Positions 1 through 6,047 of a stretch of DNA of 6,345 bases are shown here, piece by piece. The position numbers and the translations under genes were made by a program. The DNA comes from DASQDT01 sp036380435 (GTDB lineage: Bacteria > Acidobacteriota > Blastocatellia > Pyrinomonadales > Pyrinomonadaceae): the NCBI GenBank assembly GCA_036380435.1, contig DASVES010000402.1, positions 1 through 6,345 on the forward strand. Direction: 5' to 3'. Numbering within the stretch: position 1 is the first letter of the stretch; each line of letters opens with the position of its first letter. The notes under the pieces are model-generated. The model had not been told where the DNA came from. It worked only from the letters and a program-made list of their open reading frames with translations, and searched no databases.

Positions 1-165
1 GTCGAGAAGCTGACGATGGATGAGCTGCGCGAGGAGTTTAAAGGGCCGATCTGCGAGCTGGCGCGCACCGGCTTCGAGTCGATGTCGGTCGCGCGTCGGG
101 CCGCCAAGCGCTTCGGGGGCGTCGGCGCGCCCTGCCGTTGCGCCGAGGCACGCAAGGCCGCCTGA
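1..165 (+). CDS. C-terminal end of an unrecognised protein (5' truncated)
   Basis: An open frame enters from the left edge in frame 1 and stops at TGA 163-165, leaving 54 residues that begin VEKLTMDELREEF. The segment is charged and mostly helical in character: an acidic/basic stretch (MDELREEFKGP), then a basic stretch (VARRAAKRFGG), then a short tail with a Cys-Arg-Cys motif (CRCAEARKAA). It has no membrane segment. I do not recognise the family from this tail and assign no function. That it is coding is supported by the frame being open from the edge, by its GC-rich third positions, and by a possible terminator about 30 bases after the stop. A short overlapping frame starting at base 20 is less convincing. 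The following gene lies about 300 bases away with its own signals, so co-transcription is unlikely. Confidence 0.6.
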   Translation, partial: VEKLTMDELREEFKGPICELARTGFESMSVARRAAKRFGGVGAPCRCAEARKAA

Positions 166-193
166 CGCCGCCCGTTTGCGGCCGTCGCGCCAC

Positions 194-218
194 GGCGCGC
201 ACCCGTCGCGCCAGTTTT
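194..218 (+). terminator. Possible short intrinsic terminator after the left-edge gene
   Basis: The arms GGCGCG (194-199) and CGCGCC (207-212) form a perfect 6-bp all-GC stem with a 7-base loop, followed by AGTTTTCT with four consecutive T. It lies about 30 bases after the stop at 165, where a terminator would be expected. The stem is short, the T-tract is weak, and GC-rich inverted repeats are common by chance in such DNA, so this is tentative. Confidence 0.35.
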
Positions 219-221
219 CTC

Positions 222-249
222 TTGCGCTCGCCGGCGAAAGTTGTAGAAT
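222..249 (+). promoter_or_regulatory. Candidate sigma70-type promoter for the giant gene
   Basis: A -10-like box TAGAAT (244-249) matches the TATAAT consensus at five of six positions. It sits 16 bases after a weak -35-like TTGCGC (222-227), which matches TTGACA at only its first three bases. The pair lies where local GC content drops and just after the possible terminator. Transcription would start near 256 and leave a leader of about 210 bases before the TTG at 467. A second A/T-rich patch (325-350) could hold another promoter but has no clear paired boxes. Confidence 0.35.
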
Positions 250-454
250 GCCCGGCGTCGCATTCGTCCGAAGGGCGTTTTTCCTCATCACGCTCGGCAC
301 CCGCTGAAGCCTTAACGCGCCCGACTATTTTCGCAGCGTCGATTTAGTTTACGTCCGAAGGCCCAGGCTCGTTGGCCCCTCACGTCGCGCCGTCGCGCCT
401 GTGGCAGCTCGTTTCCTCAACGCGTCAGCACTGTTATGTGCGCGCACCTCACAC

Positions 455-459
455 GGGAG
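455..459 (+). promoter_or_regulatory. Shine-Dalgarno that decides the TTG start at 467
   Basis: GGGAG at 455-459 is followed by seven bases and then TTG at 467, which is ideal spacing. The alternative in-frame GTG at 401 is preceded by pyrimidine-rich sequence (cgtcgcgcct) with no purine-rich box. Starting at 467 also puts the hydrophobic signal segment at residues 8-19, the normal place, instead of residues 30-41. Confidence 0.6.
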
Positions 460-466
460 CGAAGCC

Positions 467-529
467 TTGTCTAATCACGCACGGCCCCTTCTGCTCGTCC
501 TCGCCTGCTGCTGCGCGGCGCTGTCCGCC
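467..529 (+). other. Signal peptide region of the giant protein
   Basis: Residues 1-21 read as a Sec signal: a short N-region with His and Arg (MSNHARP), a hydrophobic core (LLLVLACCCAAL) and a small-residue end (SA) before Asn. Cleavage could follow Ala21 or, less likely, the later TSA before Gln-Thr-Gln. The run of three Cys is unusual. VLAC resembles a lipobox but has Leu at the -2 position, so a lipoprotein is possible but not favoured. Confidence 0.65.
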
Positions 530-3500
530 AACATGCGCTTCGGCACTTCCGCACAGACGCAGTCAACGCGTCGTGTCACCTTCAACACGCACGAAAGCCT
601 CAGCCTCAACCCGTCCGTGAGCGGCGACGGCCGGCGCGTCGTCTTCGAGACGACCGCCGGGCACGCGGGCGGCGTGCCCGGCTTCCGCACAGTCTCCGCG
701 ACCGTCTTCGCTCATGGGTTTACTCTCCACGAACTCGCCGCCTCGCGCGCCCCCGCGCCCGCCGTCTCGCAGGACGGCTCGCGCGTCGCCTTCAGCAGCA
801 TGAGCGACCCCGCCGGGCGCAACCCCGACGGCAACCCCGAAATCTTTCTCCACGACGGCCTCTCCCTCACACAACTCACCGACACGCGCGCCGACGACCC
901 CGGCCAACGCGCCGCACATGGCAGCTTCCAGCCGTCGATGAGCGACGACGGCCGCTTCATCGCCTTCGCCTCCAATCGAAACCTCGCGGGCCGTAACGCC
1001 GACGCCGGCCTCGAAATCTTCCTTTACGACACCGCCACCCACACCATCACACAACTCACAGACTCCACGGCCGACCGCGCCGCGGAGGACGCGAAGATCA
1101 GCGGCGACGGCTCCCGCATCGCCTTCGTCAGAACCCGCGACGCTTCCGGCGACGCCTCCGAATCAAACTCAGAACTCGTCATCATGGAACGCGCGACGGG
1201 CGCCGAACGGGTCGTGGCCTTGAATGTTCCGGGCCTCACGTTCACTTACGGCCGCGCGGTCAGCGACGACGGCTCGCGCGTCGTCTACTCGGCGCGGACA
1301 GCCCCCAACACAACGCAGGTCTTCCTCTACGACGGGCGCAACCAGTTAGTGCGGCAGTTGACCACCCTCGGCTCGCGCTCCGCGGACGTGCCCCTCCACC
1401 CGACCATCAGCGGCGACGGCTCCCGCGTCGCCTTCGCCACGCGCCGCGCCGTCGCGGGCTTCGGCGGCGACGGCGGCGTCGAGCTATATCTCTACGACAT
1501 CCCCACCGCCCGGCTCTCGCGTATCACCGACGCGCCCGCGTCCGCCACCGCCGAGGTCGTCTCCTCACTCAACGACGACGGCTCGCTCCTCGCCTTCAAC
1601 TTCCCACGCGTCCTCGCCGACCCCTCGACTCCAACTGAGTTCGCCAACAACTCCGAGATATTCCTCGCCACGCCCGAACCGCGCCCGCCCTTCGCGGAAG
1701 ACCTCCGCGTGGTGAACGCCGCGACGCCCAGAGCCGCGACTTCCACGATTGCGCCCGACTCCATCGCCATCGCCCTCGGCGCGCGTCTCGCCCTCTCCGC
1801 ACGCGAAGCCACGCGCCTGCCCGACGGCTCTTTCCCGCTCGAAATTGGCGGCACCCGCGTGAGCGTCAACGGCCGCCCCGCGCAACTCTTTTACGCCGCC
1901 TCGGGACAGGTCAACTTCCACGTCCCCGCCGAGACCGAGACGGGCGCCGCGCAGGTTTCCGTCCACACACCCGATGGCTATGAGCAACGCGGCACGGTCA
2001 CTGTCCTGCCCGCCGCGCCCGGCGTCTTCACACAGACCGGAGACGGCTCCGGTGAGGCGGTCGCACTCGACAACACCACGCTCCGCCGCTCGCCCTTCGA
2101 CGTGACAGACACGGGCGGCGACCCGCGCCGCCTCATCATCTTCTGCACCGGAGCGCGACACGCGGCCGGCGTCTCCGTGAGCCTCGGCAGCGCACCCGTC
2201 ACGGTCGAATCAGTCGTCCCCTCGCCCGATCTCCCCGGCCTCGATCAGGTTCACGTCGTCCTCTCCACGCGGCATCGCAGGACGGGCGCGGCCACGCTCC
2301 TTTTAAATGCCGACGGCCTCGCCGCCAACTCTACAAGACTCACAACCACGAGCGACGGCCCGCCGCCTCGTCCCGCGCTTTTGCAACTATCACCCGCCGC
2401 GGCACTCATCCCCGTCGGCGGCGAGACGCAGTTTCGCGTGGCGGCCTTCGACGCCCTCGGCGAAGAGATACCAGGCGTGCCCATCGATTTCAACTCTGAG
2501 TCGCCGGGCATCGCGCGTGTCGGCCCTGATGGACTCGCGAGCGCACTCGCGCCGGGTGTGGCCGACATCACGGCGCGCGCCGGCGACACATACGCTACCG
2601 CTCGCCTGACGGTCGTAGAGCGCACGCTCGTCGTCAACGAAGTACTCGCAGACCCGCCCGACGGCCCCGCGGGCGACGCTAATCACGACGGCGCGCGCAG
2701 CGGCGCCGACGACGAGTTCGTCGAACTCTTAAACGGCTCCGAGTCGTCGCTCGATCTCTCCGGCTGGACGCTTCGGACGCGCGCACTGGGCGGCACGAAT
2801 GAAACGACCCGCCACCGCTTCGCTAACGGCGAGACCGTCCCGCCCGGCGACGCCCTCGTCATCTTCGGCGGCGGCGACTTCAATCCCCACGATCCCGCCT
2901 TCGGCGGCTCACCGGCGCGCACAGCTTCAACCGGCGGCCTCGGGCTGACAAACTCGGGCCTCTCGGTCATCGTCCGCGACGCCTCCGGCAATCTCGTCAC
3001 CGAGTTCACCTTCGGCCGCGACGACGACCCCCTCGGCGACACCGCCAACCAATCCATCACGCGCTCACCCGACGTGACGGGCGCCTTCATCCCCCACACC
3101 AACGCGCCCGGCGCGACGGGCCGAAGATTTTCCCCCGGCACGCGCGCCGACGGCTCCTTCTTTCTCCCGCGCGCGGGCGTGCTGACGGCGGTCGATCTCC
3201 AACCAGATTCCGCGTCAATCCACACGGGTCAGACGGCGCAGTTCAACGCGCGCGCCCTCGACCAGTTCGGACGCCCGTCGCCGGGCGCGTCCATCGAGTT
3301 CACTTCGAGCGACGAGCGCGTGGCGACGGTGGATCAAGTCACACCTGACGCGGCCGGCGGCGCCGCCATGGCGACACTGTCGGGCCGCGGCGACGGCGCC
3401 GCGCGAGTCATCGCCGTCGCGCGTGAAGGGGCTGCGAGCGTCGAGAGCCGGCCGGCGGACATCTTCGTCACGCCTGAGCCGCCGCGCGCGACACGCGTCG

Positions 3501-5971
3501 TCGTCACGCCTCCCTCCGCATCCATCAACCGCGGCGGCGAGGTGCAGTTCACCGCCACGGCCTTCGACCAGCACGGCCGTCCGTTGGAGAACGTCGTCTT
3601 CAGTTGGAGTTCTGCCGATGCGGGCGTCGCCACGGTTGATGCGGGAGGGCGCGCGCGGGGCATGGGGCTGGGCGACGTGCGCGTCAACGCGAGTGCGCCG
3701 GACGGGCGCGGCGGCTTTGTCGCGGGCGAGGCCGCGCTCGACGTGCGCGTCCCCCTCTTCATCAACGAAGTGCTCGCGGACGTTCCGCCCGACGCGGCTT
3801 CGACCGCCGAGGTTGAAGGCGACGCCAACCGTGACGGCATACGCAACTCCGACGACGAATTCGTCGAAATCTTCAACCACTCCGACACTCCGCTCGACAT
3901 CTCCGGCATTACCGTCTCCGACTCGACGAGCCGGCGCTTCACCTTCCCCGCCAGCACCACGCTCGGCGCGCTCCGCTCGGCCATCGTCTTTGGCGGCGGC
4001 TCGCCGCCCGCGCTCGACCCCGCTTTCGGCGGCTCGCTCGTCTTCACCTCCGCCGCGCTCGGCTTGGGCGACGCGGGCGACACGGTCTCCCTCATGCTCA
4101 ACGTCTCCGGCGTGCAACACACGATTGCGTCGCTCACCTTCGGCGGCACGGGAGAAGCGCCCGCGCCCTCGAACCAATCCCTGACCCGCTCCCCAGACTC
4201 CGACGCCGGGCACACGCCGGCCGTCTACGTCCCGCACGCCGACGCCCACGCCGCCGACGGCCGCGTCTTCTCGCCCGGCACACGCGCCGACGGCACGCCC
4301 TTCGGCTCGCCGCCACCCGCCCGCGTCGAAGTTCAACCGGCTTCGATGTCTGTCGGCGTCGGCGAGACTCAGAGTTTCACCGCCCGCGCTTTCGCGAGCA
4401 ACGGCAACGAAGAGTTTGAAATCCCGAACGTCTCTTTCATCTGGCGTTCGAGTGACACATCCAGACTGACGCTCACACCTTCGACCGGGGCCGCGACTAC
4501 CGTCACGTCTCACGCCGGCGGCGACGCCGTCGTCTACGCCCGCGCAGGCGGTGCGGAGGGGACCGCAAACATTGTCATCAACGCCCCGACTCCAACGCCC
4601 ACGCCAACTCCGTCGCCAACTCCTTCACCATCGCCCACACCGACGCCATCGCCCACGCCCCTCCCAACGCCGACGCCGACCCCTGAGCCGACGCCGTCAG
4701 AGAATGTCGTCATCAACGAAGTTGACTCCGATCAGGCCGGCACGGACACGGCCGAGTTCATCGAGTTGTTTGACGGCGGCGCAGGGCACACCCCGCTCGA
4801 CGGATTGGTCGTCGTCTTATTCAACGGCGGCGCCGATACTTCATATGCCGCCTTCGACCTCGACGGGTTCGACACCGACGCCGCCGGCTATTTCACACTC
4901 GGCAGCAGCGCCGTGAGCGGTGTTGATCGCGTCTTTGCCGACGGGCTTTTGCAGAACGGGGCCGATGCGGTCGCGCTGTATCGAGGCAGCGCCGCCGACT
5001 TTCCGAACGGCACGGCGGTCGTGACCGCCAGCCTGCTCGACGCGCTCGTCTACGACACTGGCGACCCGGACGACGCCGGCCTGCTCGCGTTGCTCAACGC
5101 GGGTCAAACGCAGGTGGACGAAGATGCCGGCGGAGGCGGCCAGACCAACTCCAACCAGCGTTGTCCGAACGGCGCGGGCGGCCGGCGCAACACATTTACC
5201 TACGATCAATACTCACCAACTCCCGACGCGCAGAACGTCTGCATGTCAACGCCGACGCCAACACCTACACCGACGCCAACGCCTTCTCCTACTCCGACTC
5301 CAACGCCCAGTCCGACACCTACACCGGAACCGACGCCCGTCCCGACGCCAACTCCGCCTCCCATACCCACTCCGACGCCGACGCCGGGGCCTTCTCCTCC
5401 TCCCGTCCCGACCGCCGGGCAGGTCATCATCAACGAGGCGCTCGTGGCCTTCGCCACCTCCTCGACTCAGGAGCGAAAAGACTTCGTCGAGCTTTTCAAC
5501 ACGAGCGGCCAACCGCTCGACATCAGCGGCCTCCGTATCACCTTCCGGCCGGCGGGGTCGGGCAACTCGCCGTCCACCGTCACTCTACCGGGCGCGGTCG
5601 GCAGCGGCACGACACTCATTCAAGCCCGCGGCTACTTCCTCGTCGTGAATGGAGCCGGCGCCTTCGGCGTCGCGGCGGATTTCGACGCGGCTTCGCCCGG
5701 TCTCGATTTCAACAACACCACGGGCGGGATCAAAATTGAAATCGACGGGACAAAACTCGACGGCCTCTCCTATCAAGGGGCCGCGACGCCGCCCGCCTCG
5801 CCCTTCAACGACTTCGGCGAAGGAAGCATCTTCATCTTCACAGCCGGCACGACAAACGATCTCGTCCGCACGCCCGACGCGACCGACACCGGCGACAATG
5901 CCAGCGACTTCCGTCGCAACGGCTCGTCCAACAGCGTCACGCCGAAGGCCGTCAACCCGGCGCCCCCATAA
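467..5971 (+). CDS. Giant exported mosaic protein: beta-propeller, TIGR03437, Ig-like and four lamin-tail domains
   Basis: The gene encodes 1834 residues from TTG 467, or 1856 if GTG 401 is used; numbers here count from 467. In order: signal peptide 1-21; seven-repeat PD40/TolB-like propeller 46-402; TIGR03437-type domain 415-628; Big_2-like Ig domain 635-718; LTD1 720-903; Ig domains 905-1002 and 1007-1095; LTD2 1096-1281; Ig domain 1286-1372; Pro-Thr linker 1374-1412; LTD3 1413-1592; Pro-Thr linker 1594-1651; LTD4 1652-1834. No catalytic domain, C-terminal membrane anchor, LPXTG or PEP-CTERM signal is seen. Bacterial LTDs are usually found in extracellular proteins, often fused to nucleases or phosphoesterases. 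Here I infer an extracellular or surface binding or scaffold protein, substrate unknown. The frame is intact throughout and shows no sign of decay. The gene stands alone, with thiG converging on it from the right. Family assignments come from motif reading, not from a profile search. Confidence 0.9.
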   Translation: MSNHARPLLLVLACCCAALSANMRFGTSAQTQSTRRVTFNTHESLSLNPSVSGDGRRVVFETTAGHAGGVPGFRTVSATVFAHGFTLHELAASRAPAPAVSQDGSRVAFSSMSDPAGRNPDGNPEIFLHDGLSLTQLTDTRADDPGQRAAHGSFQPSMSDDGRFIAFASNRNLAGRNADAGLEIFLYDTATHTITQLTDSTADRAAEDAKISGDGSRIAFVRTRDASGDASESNSELVIMERATGAERVVALNVPGLTFTYGRAVSDDGSRVVYSARTAPNTTQVFLYDGRNQLVRQLTTLGSRSADVPLHPTISGDGSRVAFATRRAVAGFGGDGGVELYLYDIPTARLSRITDAPASATAEVVSSLNDDGSLLAFNFPRVLADPSTPTEFANNSEIFLATPEPRPPFAEDLRVVNAATPRAATSTIAPDSIAIALGARLALSAREATRLPDGSFPLEIGGTRVSVNGRPAQLFYAASGQVNFHVPAETETGAAQVSVHTPDGYEQRGTVTVLPAAPGVFTQTGDGSGEAVALDNTTLRRSPFDVTDTGGDPRRLIIFCTGARHAAGVSVSLGSAPVTVESVVPSPDLPGLDQVHVVLSTRHRRTGAATLLLNADGLAANSTRLTTTSDGPPPRPALLQLSPAAALIPVGGETQFRVAAFDALGEEIPGVPIDFNSESPGIARVGPDGLASALAPGVADITARAGDTYATARLTVVERTLVVNEVLADPPDGPAGDANHDGARSGADDEFVELLNGSESSLDLSGWTLRTRALGGTNETTRHRFANGETVPPGDALVIFGGGDFNPHDPAFGGSPARTASTGGLGLTNSGLSVIVRDASGNLVTEFTFGRDDDPLGDTANQSITRSPDVTGAFIPHTNAPGATGRRFSPGTRADGSFFLPRAGVLTAVDLQPDSASIHTGQTAQFNARALDQFGRPSPGASIEFTSSDERVATVDQVTPDAAGGAAMATLSGRGDGAARVIAVAREGAASVESRPADIFVTPEPPRATRVVVTPPSASINRGGEVQFTATAFDQHGRPLENVVFSWSSADAGVATVDAGGRARGMGLGDVRVNASAPDGRGGFVAGEAALDVRVPLFINEVLADVPPDAASTAEVEGDANRDGIRNSDDEFVEIFNHSDTPLDISGITVSDSTSRRFTFPASTTLGALRSAIVFGGGSPPALDPAFGGSLVFTSAALGLGDAGDTVSLMLNVSGVQHTIASLTFGGTGEAPAPSNQSLTRSPDSDAGHTPAVYVPHADAHAADGRVFSPGTRADGTPFGSPPPARVEVQPASMSVGVGETQSFTARAFASNGNEEFEIPNVSFIWRSSDTSRLTLTPSTGAATTVTSHAGGDAVVYARAGGAEGTANIVINAPTPTPTPTPSPTPSPSPTPTPSPTPLPTPTPTPEPTPSENVVINEVDSDQAGTDTAEFIELFDGGAGHTPLDGLVVVLFNGGADTSYAAFDLDGFDTDAAGYFTLGSSAVSGVDRVFADGLLQNGADAVALYRGSAADFPNGTAVVTASLLDALVYDTGDPDDAGLLALLNAGQTQVDEDAGGGGQTNSNQRCPNGAGGRRNTFTYDQYSPTPDAQNVCMSTPTPTPTPTPTPSPTPTPTPSPTPTPEPTPVPTPTPPPIPTPTPTPGPSPPPVPTAGQVIINEALVAFATSSTQERKDFVELFNTSGQPLDISGLRITFRPAGSGNSPSTVTLPGAVGSGTTLIQARGYFLVVNGAGAFGVAADFDAASPGLDFNNTTGGIKIEIDGTKLDGLSYQGAATPPASPFNDFGEGSIFIFTAGTTNDLVRTPDATDTGDNASDFRRNGSSNSVTPKAVNPAPP
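602..1672 (+). other. Seven-repeat PD40/TolB-like beta-propeller domain
   Basis: Seven copies of the blade motif [SN]-x-D-G-x-x-[VIL]-[AV]-[FY] begin at 620, 767, 941, 1100, 1262, 1409 and 1571, spaced 49 to 58 codons apart. Examples are SGDGRRVVF, SDDGRFIAF and SGDGSRVAF. Several blades then show an E-[IL]-[FY]-L-Y-D strand and an L-T-D turn (for example EIFLYD, QLTDST), as in WD40-like PD40 repeats. Such propellers normally bind proteins or ligands. Seven motifs suggest a closed seven-bladed ring, whereas TolB itself has six blades. Confidence 0.85.
1709..2350 (+). other. TIGR03437-type (Solibacter C-terminal) domain
   Basis: The segment follows the pattern I know for this family: VVNAAT opening, an IAPDSIAIALGARL strand, then VSVNGRPAQLFYAASGQVNFHVP, a repeated V-x-V beta pattern, PAAPGVFTQTGDGSGEAVALD, and a LIIFCTGA strand. 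The family was defined in Solibacter usitatus and is common in secreted acidobacterial proteins, often at the C-terminus. Here it sits internally, right after the propeller. Function of the domain is unknown; a beta-sandwich fold is expected. Confidence 0.8.
2369..2620 (+). other. Ig-like (Big_2-type) domain 1
   Basis: Residues 635-718 show the bacterial Ig-like pattern: an LQLSPAAALIPVGGETQFRV opening, AFDALGEEIPGVPIDFNS in the middle, a G-I-A-R-V-G-P-D-G-L-A turn, then GVADITARAGDTYATARLTV at the end. These domains act as rigid spacers or adhesive modules in surface proteins. It directly precedes LTD1. Confidence 0.75.
2624..3175 (+). other. Lamin-tail domain 1 with an EF-hand-like loop
   Basis: The LTD signature is LVVNEVLAD, then DDEFVELLN, SLDLSGWTLRT, and VPPGDALVIFGGG. 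Residues 737-748 (DANHDGARSGAD, bases 2675-2710) fit a dockerin/EF-hand calcium loop, with Asp, Asn and Asp at positions 1, 3 and 5, Gly at 6 and Asp at 12. The domain ends with NQSITRSPD and FSPGTRADG, which recur almost unchanged in LTD2. Confidence 0.8.
3179..3751 (+). other. Ig-like (Big_2-type) domains 2 and 3 in tandem
   Basis: Two adjacent copies occupy residues 905-1002 and 1007-1095. Both start with a V-x-x-x-P-x-S-A-S-I pattern (VDLQPDSASI, VVVTPPSASI), continue with a G-x-x-x-Q-F-x-A-x-A-x-D-Q strand (GQTAQFNARALDQFGRP, GGEVQFTATAFDQHGRP), then show an F-x-S/W-S-S-x-D/A...VATVD core. The close match of the openings indicates tandem duplication. The pair separates LTD1 from LTD2. 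Confidence 0.75.
3752..4309 (+). other. Lamin-tail domain 2 with an EF-hand-like loop
   Basis: The domain opens with FINEVLAD, followed by DDEFVEIFN, PLDISGITV and a glycine-rich IVFGGG strand, then NQSLTRSPD and FSPGTRADG. Residues 1119-1130 (DANRDGIRNSDD, bases 3821-3856) form an EF-hand/dockerin-like loop at the same place as in LTD1. The shared opening, loop and ending show that LTD1 and LTD2 are duplicates. Confidence 0.8.
4322..4582 (+). other. Ig-like (Big_2-type) domain 4
   Basis: Residues 1286-1372 repeat the Ig-like pattern: VEVQPASMSVGVGETQSFTA opening, a SFIWRSSDTSRLTLTPSTG core and a closing DAVVYARAGGAEGTANIVI strand. It follows LTD2 and leads straight into the first Pro-Thr linker. 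Confidence 0.7.
4586..4702 (+). repeat. Low-complexity Pro-Thr/Ser linker repeat 1
   Basis: An imprecise 6-base repeat (Pro codon plus Thr or Ser codon, with variable third bases) gives 39 residues, mostly PT or PS dipeptides with single PL and PE. Such linkers are extended and flexible, resist folding, and are often glycosylated in secreted proteins. Because the unit is 6 bases, gain or loss of a unit stays in frame. Confidence 0.85.
4703..5242 (+). other. Lamin-tail domain 3 (divergent type)
   Basis: Residues 1413-1592 open with VVINEVDSDQAGTDTAEFIELFDGG and continue with LDGLVVVLFNGG, YAAFDLDGFDTDAAGYFTLG, then an ADAVALYRG strand and LLDALVYDT. This D-x-D-x-x-G-T-D-x-x-E-F-I-E-L subtype resembles LTDs that I recall beside extracellular nucleases. 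It lacks the EF-hand-like loop of LTD1 and LTD2. It ends in Cys, as QRCPNGAGGRR and NVC, which may pair as a disulfide. Confidence 0.7.
5246..5419 (+). repeat. Low-complexity Pro-Thr/Ser linker repeat 2
   Basis: A second run of about 58 residues, again mostly PT with PS, PE, PV, PP and PG variants, separates LTD3 from LTD4. It uses the same kind of 6-base unit as the first linker, with variable third bases, so the two are similar in protein more than in DNA. It is longer and more varied toward its end (PPPIPTPTPTPGPSPPPVPTAG in outline). Confidence 0.85.
5420..5968 (+). other. Lamin-tail domain 4 at the C-terminus
   Basis: Residues 1652-1834 begin VIINEALVAF, then KDFVELFNTSGQPLDISGLRI, an RGYFLVVNG strand, a FNNTTGGIKIEIDG strand and LDGLSYQG. 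They close with LVRTPDATDTGDNASDFRR, a version of the usual R-S-P-D ending of LTDs. The protein stops shortly after (AVNPAPP) with no anchor or sorting signal. Confidence 0.75.
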
Positions 5972-5974
5972 AAA

Positions 5975-6018
5975 ATTCGAGTGGGGAGAGACGAGGCGCT
6001 GTCTCTCCCCACTCGAAT
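5975..6018 (-). terminator. Intrinsic terminator shared by the convergent genes
   Basis: A perfect 18-bp inverted repeat, attcgagtggggagagac (5975-5992) and its complement (6001-6018), has an 8-base loop. Read on the minus strand, the stem is followed by a run of T (complement of the A run at 5970-5975), so it is a strong intrinsic terminator for thiG. Read on the plus strand it is followed by GATGTTTGATG, a weak T-tract, but the stem starts 4 bases after the giant gene's stop and may still end or stabilise that transcript. The A run overlaps the TAA stop of the giant gene (5969-5971). Confidence 0.85.
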
Positions 6019-6047
6019 GATGTTTGATGCCCGAGCGTGCCGGCTCT

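Larger units (their letters stand above)
166..466. other. Intergenic region upstream of the giant gene
   Basis: These 301 bases hold no convincing gene. Their short open frames lack ribosome binding sites or run out of frame into the next gene. The part from about 213 to 360 is richer in A/T than its surroundings and includes several T runs (for example 277-281), as expected for a promoter region. It contains the possible terminator at 194-218, the promoter candidate at 222-249 and the Shine-Dalgarno at 455-459. If the promoter is right, the leader would be roughly 200 bases. I see no recognisable riboswitch or protein-binding operator in it. Confidence 0.6.

Noticed and set aside
20..307. 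95-codon frame from base 20 through the intergenic region
   Set aside because: It starts inside the left-edge gene in another frame and is Arg/Ala/Ser/Pro-rich without any motif. The frame 1 reading is more protein-like and is open from the edge.
265..361. 10-base direct repeat CGTCCGAAGG at 265-274 and 352-361
   Set aside because: Two copies about 87 bases apart with no symmetry or further copies. It could be an activator site, but chance is equally likely.
563..2161. Several other antisense open frames of 125-198 codons
   Set aside because: They lie opposite the propeller and TIGR03437 segments, lack ribosome binding sites and have low-complexity composition explained by the plus-strand code.
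3423..4184. 253-codon plus-strand frame overlapping the giant gene
   Set aside because: The translation is almost entirely Arg, Ser, Pro and Thr, typical of an out-of-frame reading of GC-rich DNA.
3215..4513. 432-codon open frame on the minus strand, antisense to the giant gene
   Set aside because: It is a shadow: the plus frame uses GC-rich codons with few A/T, which removes stops from the opposite strand. Its translation is Arg/Gly/Ala/Glu-rich with no domain pattern, while the plus frame shows clear repeats and motifs.
4586..5419. Repeat tracts that might suggest a CRISPR array or satellite
   Set aside because: The units are 6 bases, degenerate at third codon positions and wholly within the reading frame. 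There are no spacers, so they are protein linkers.
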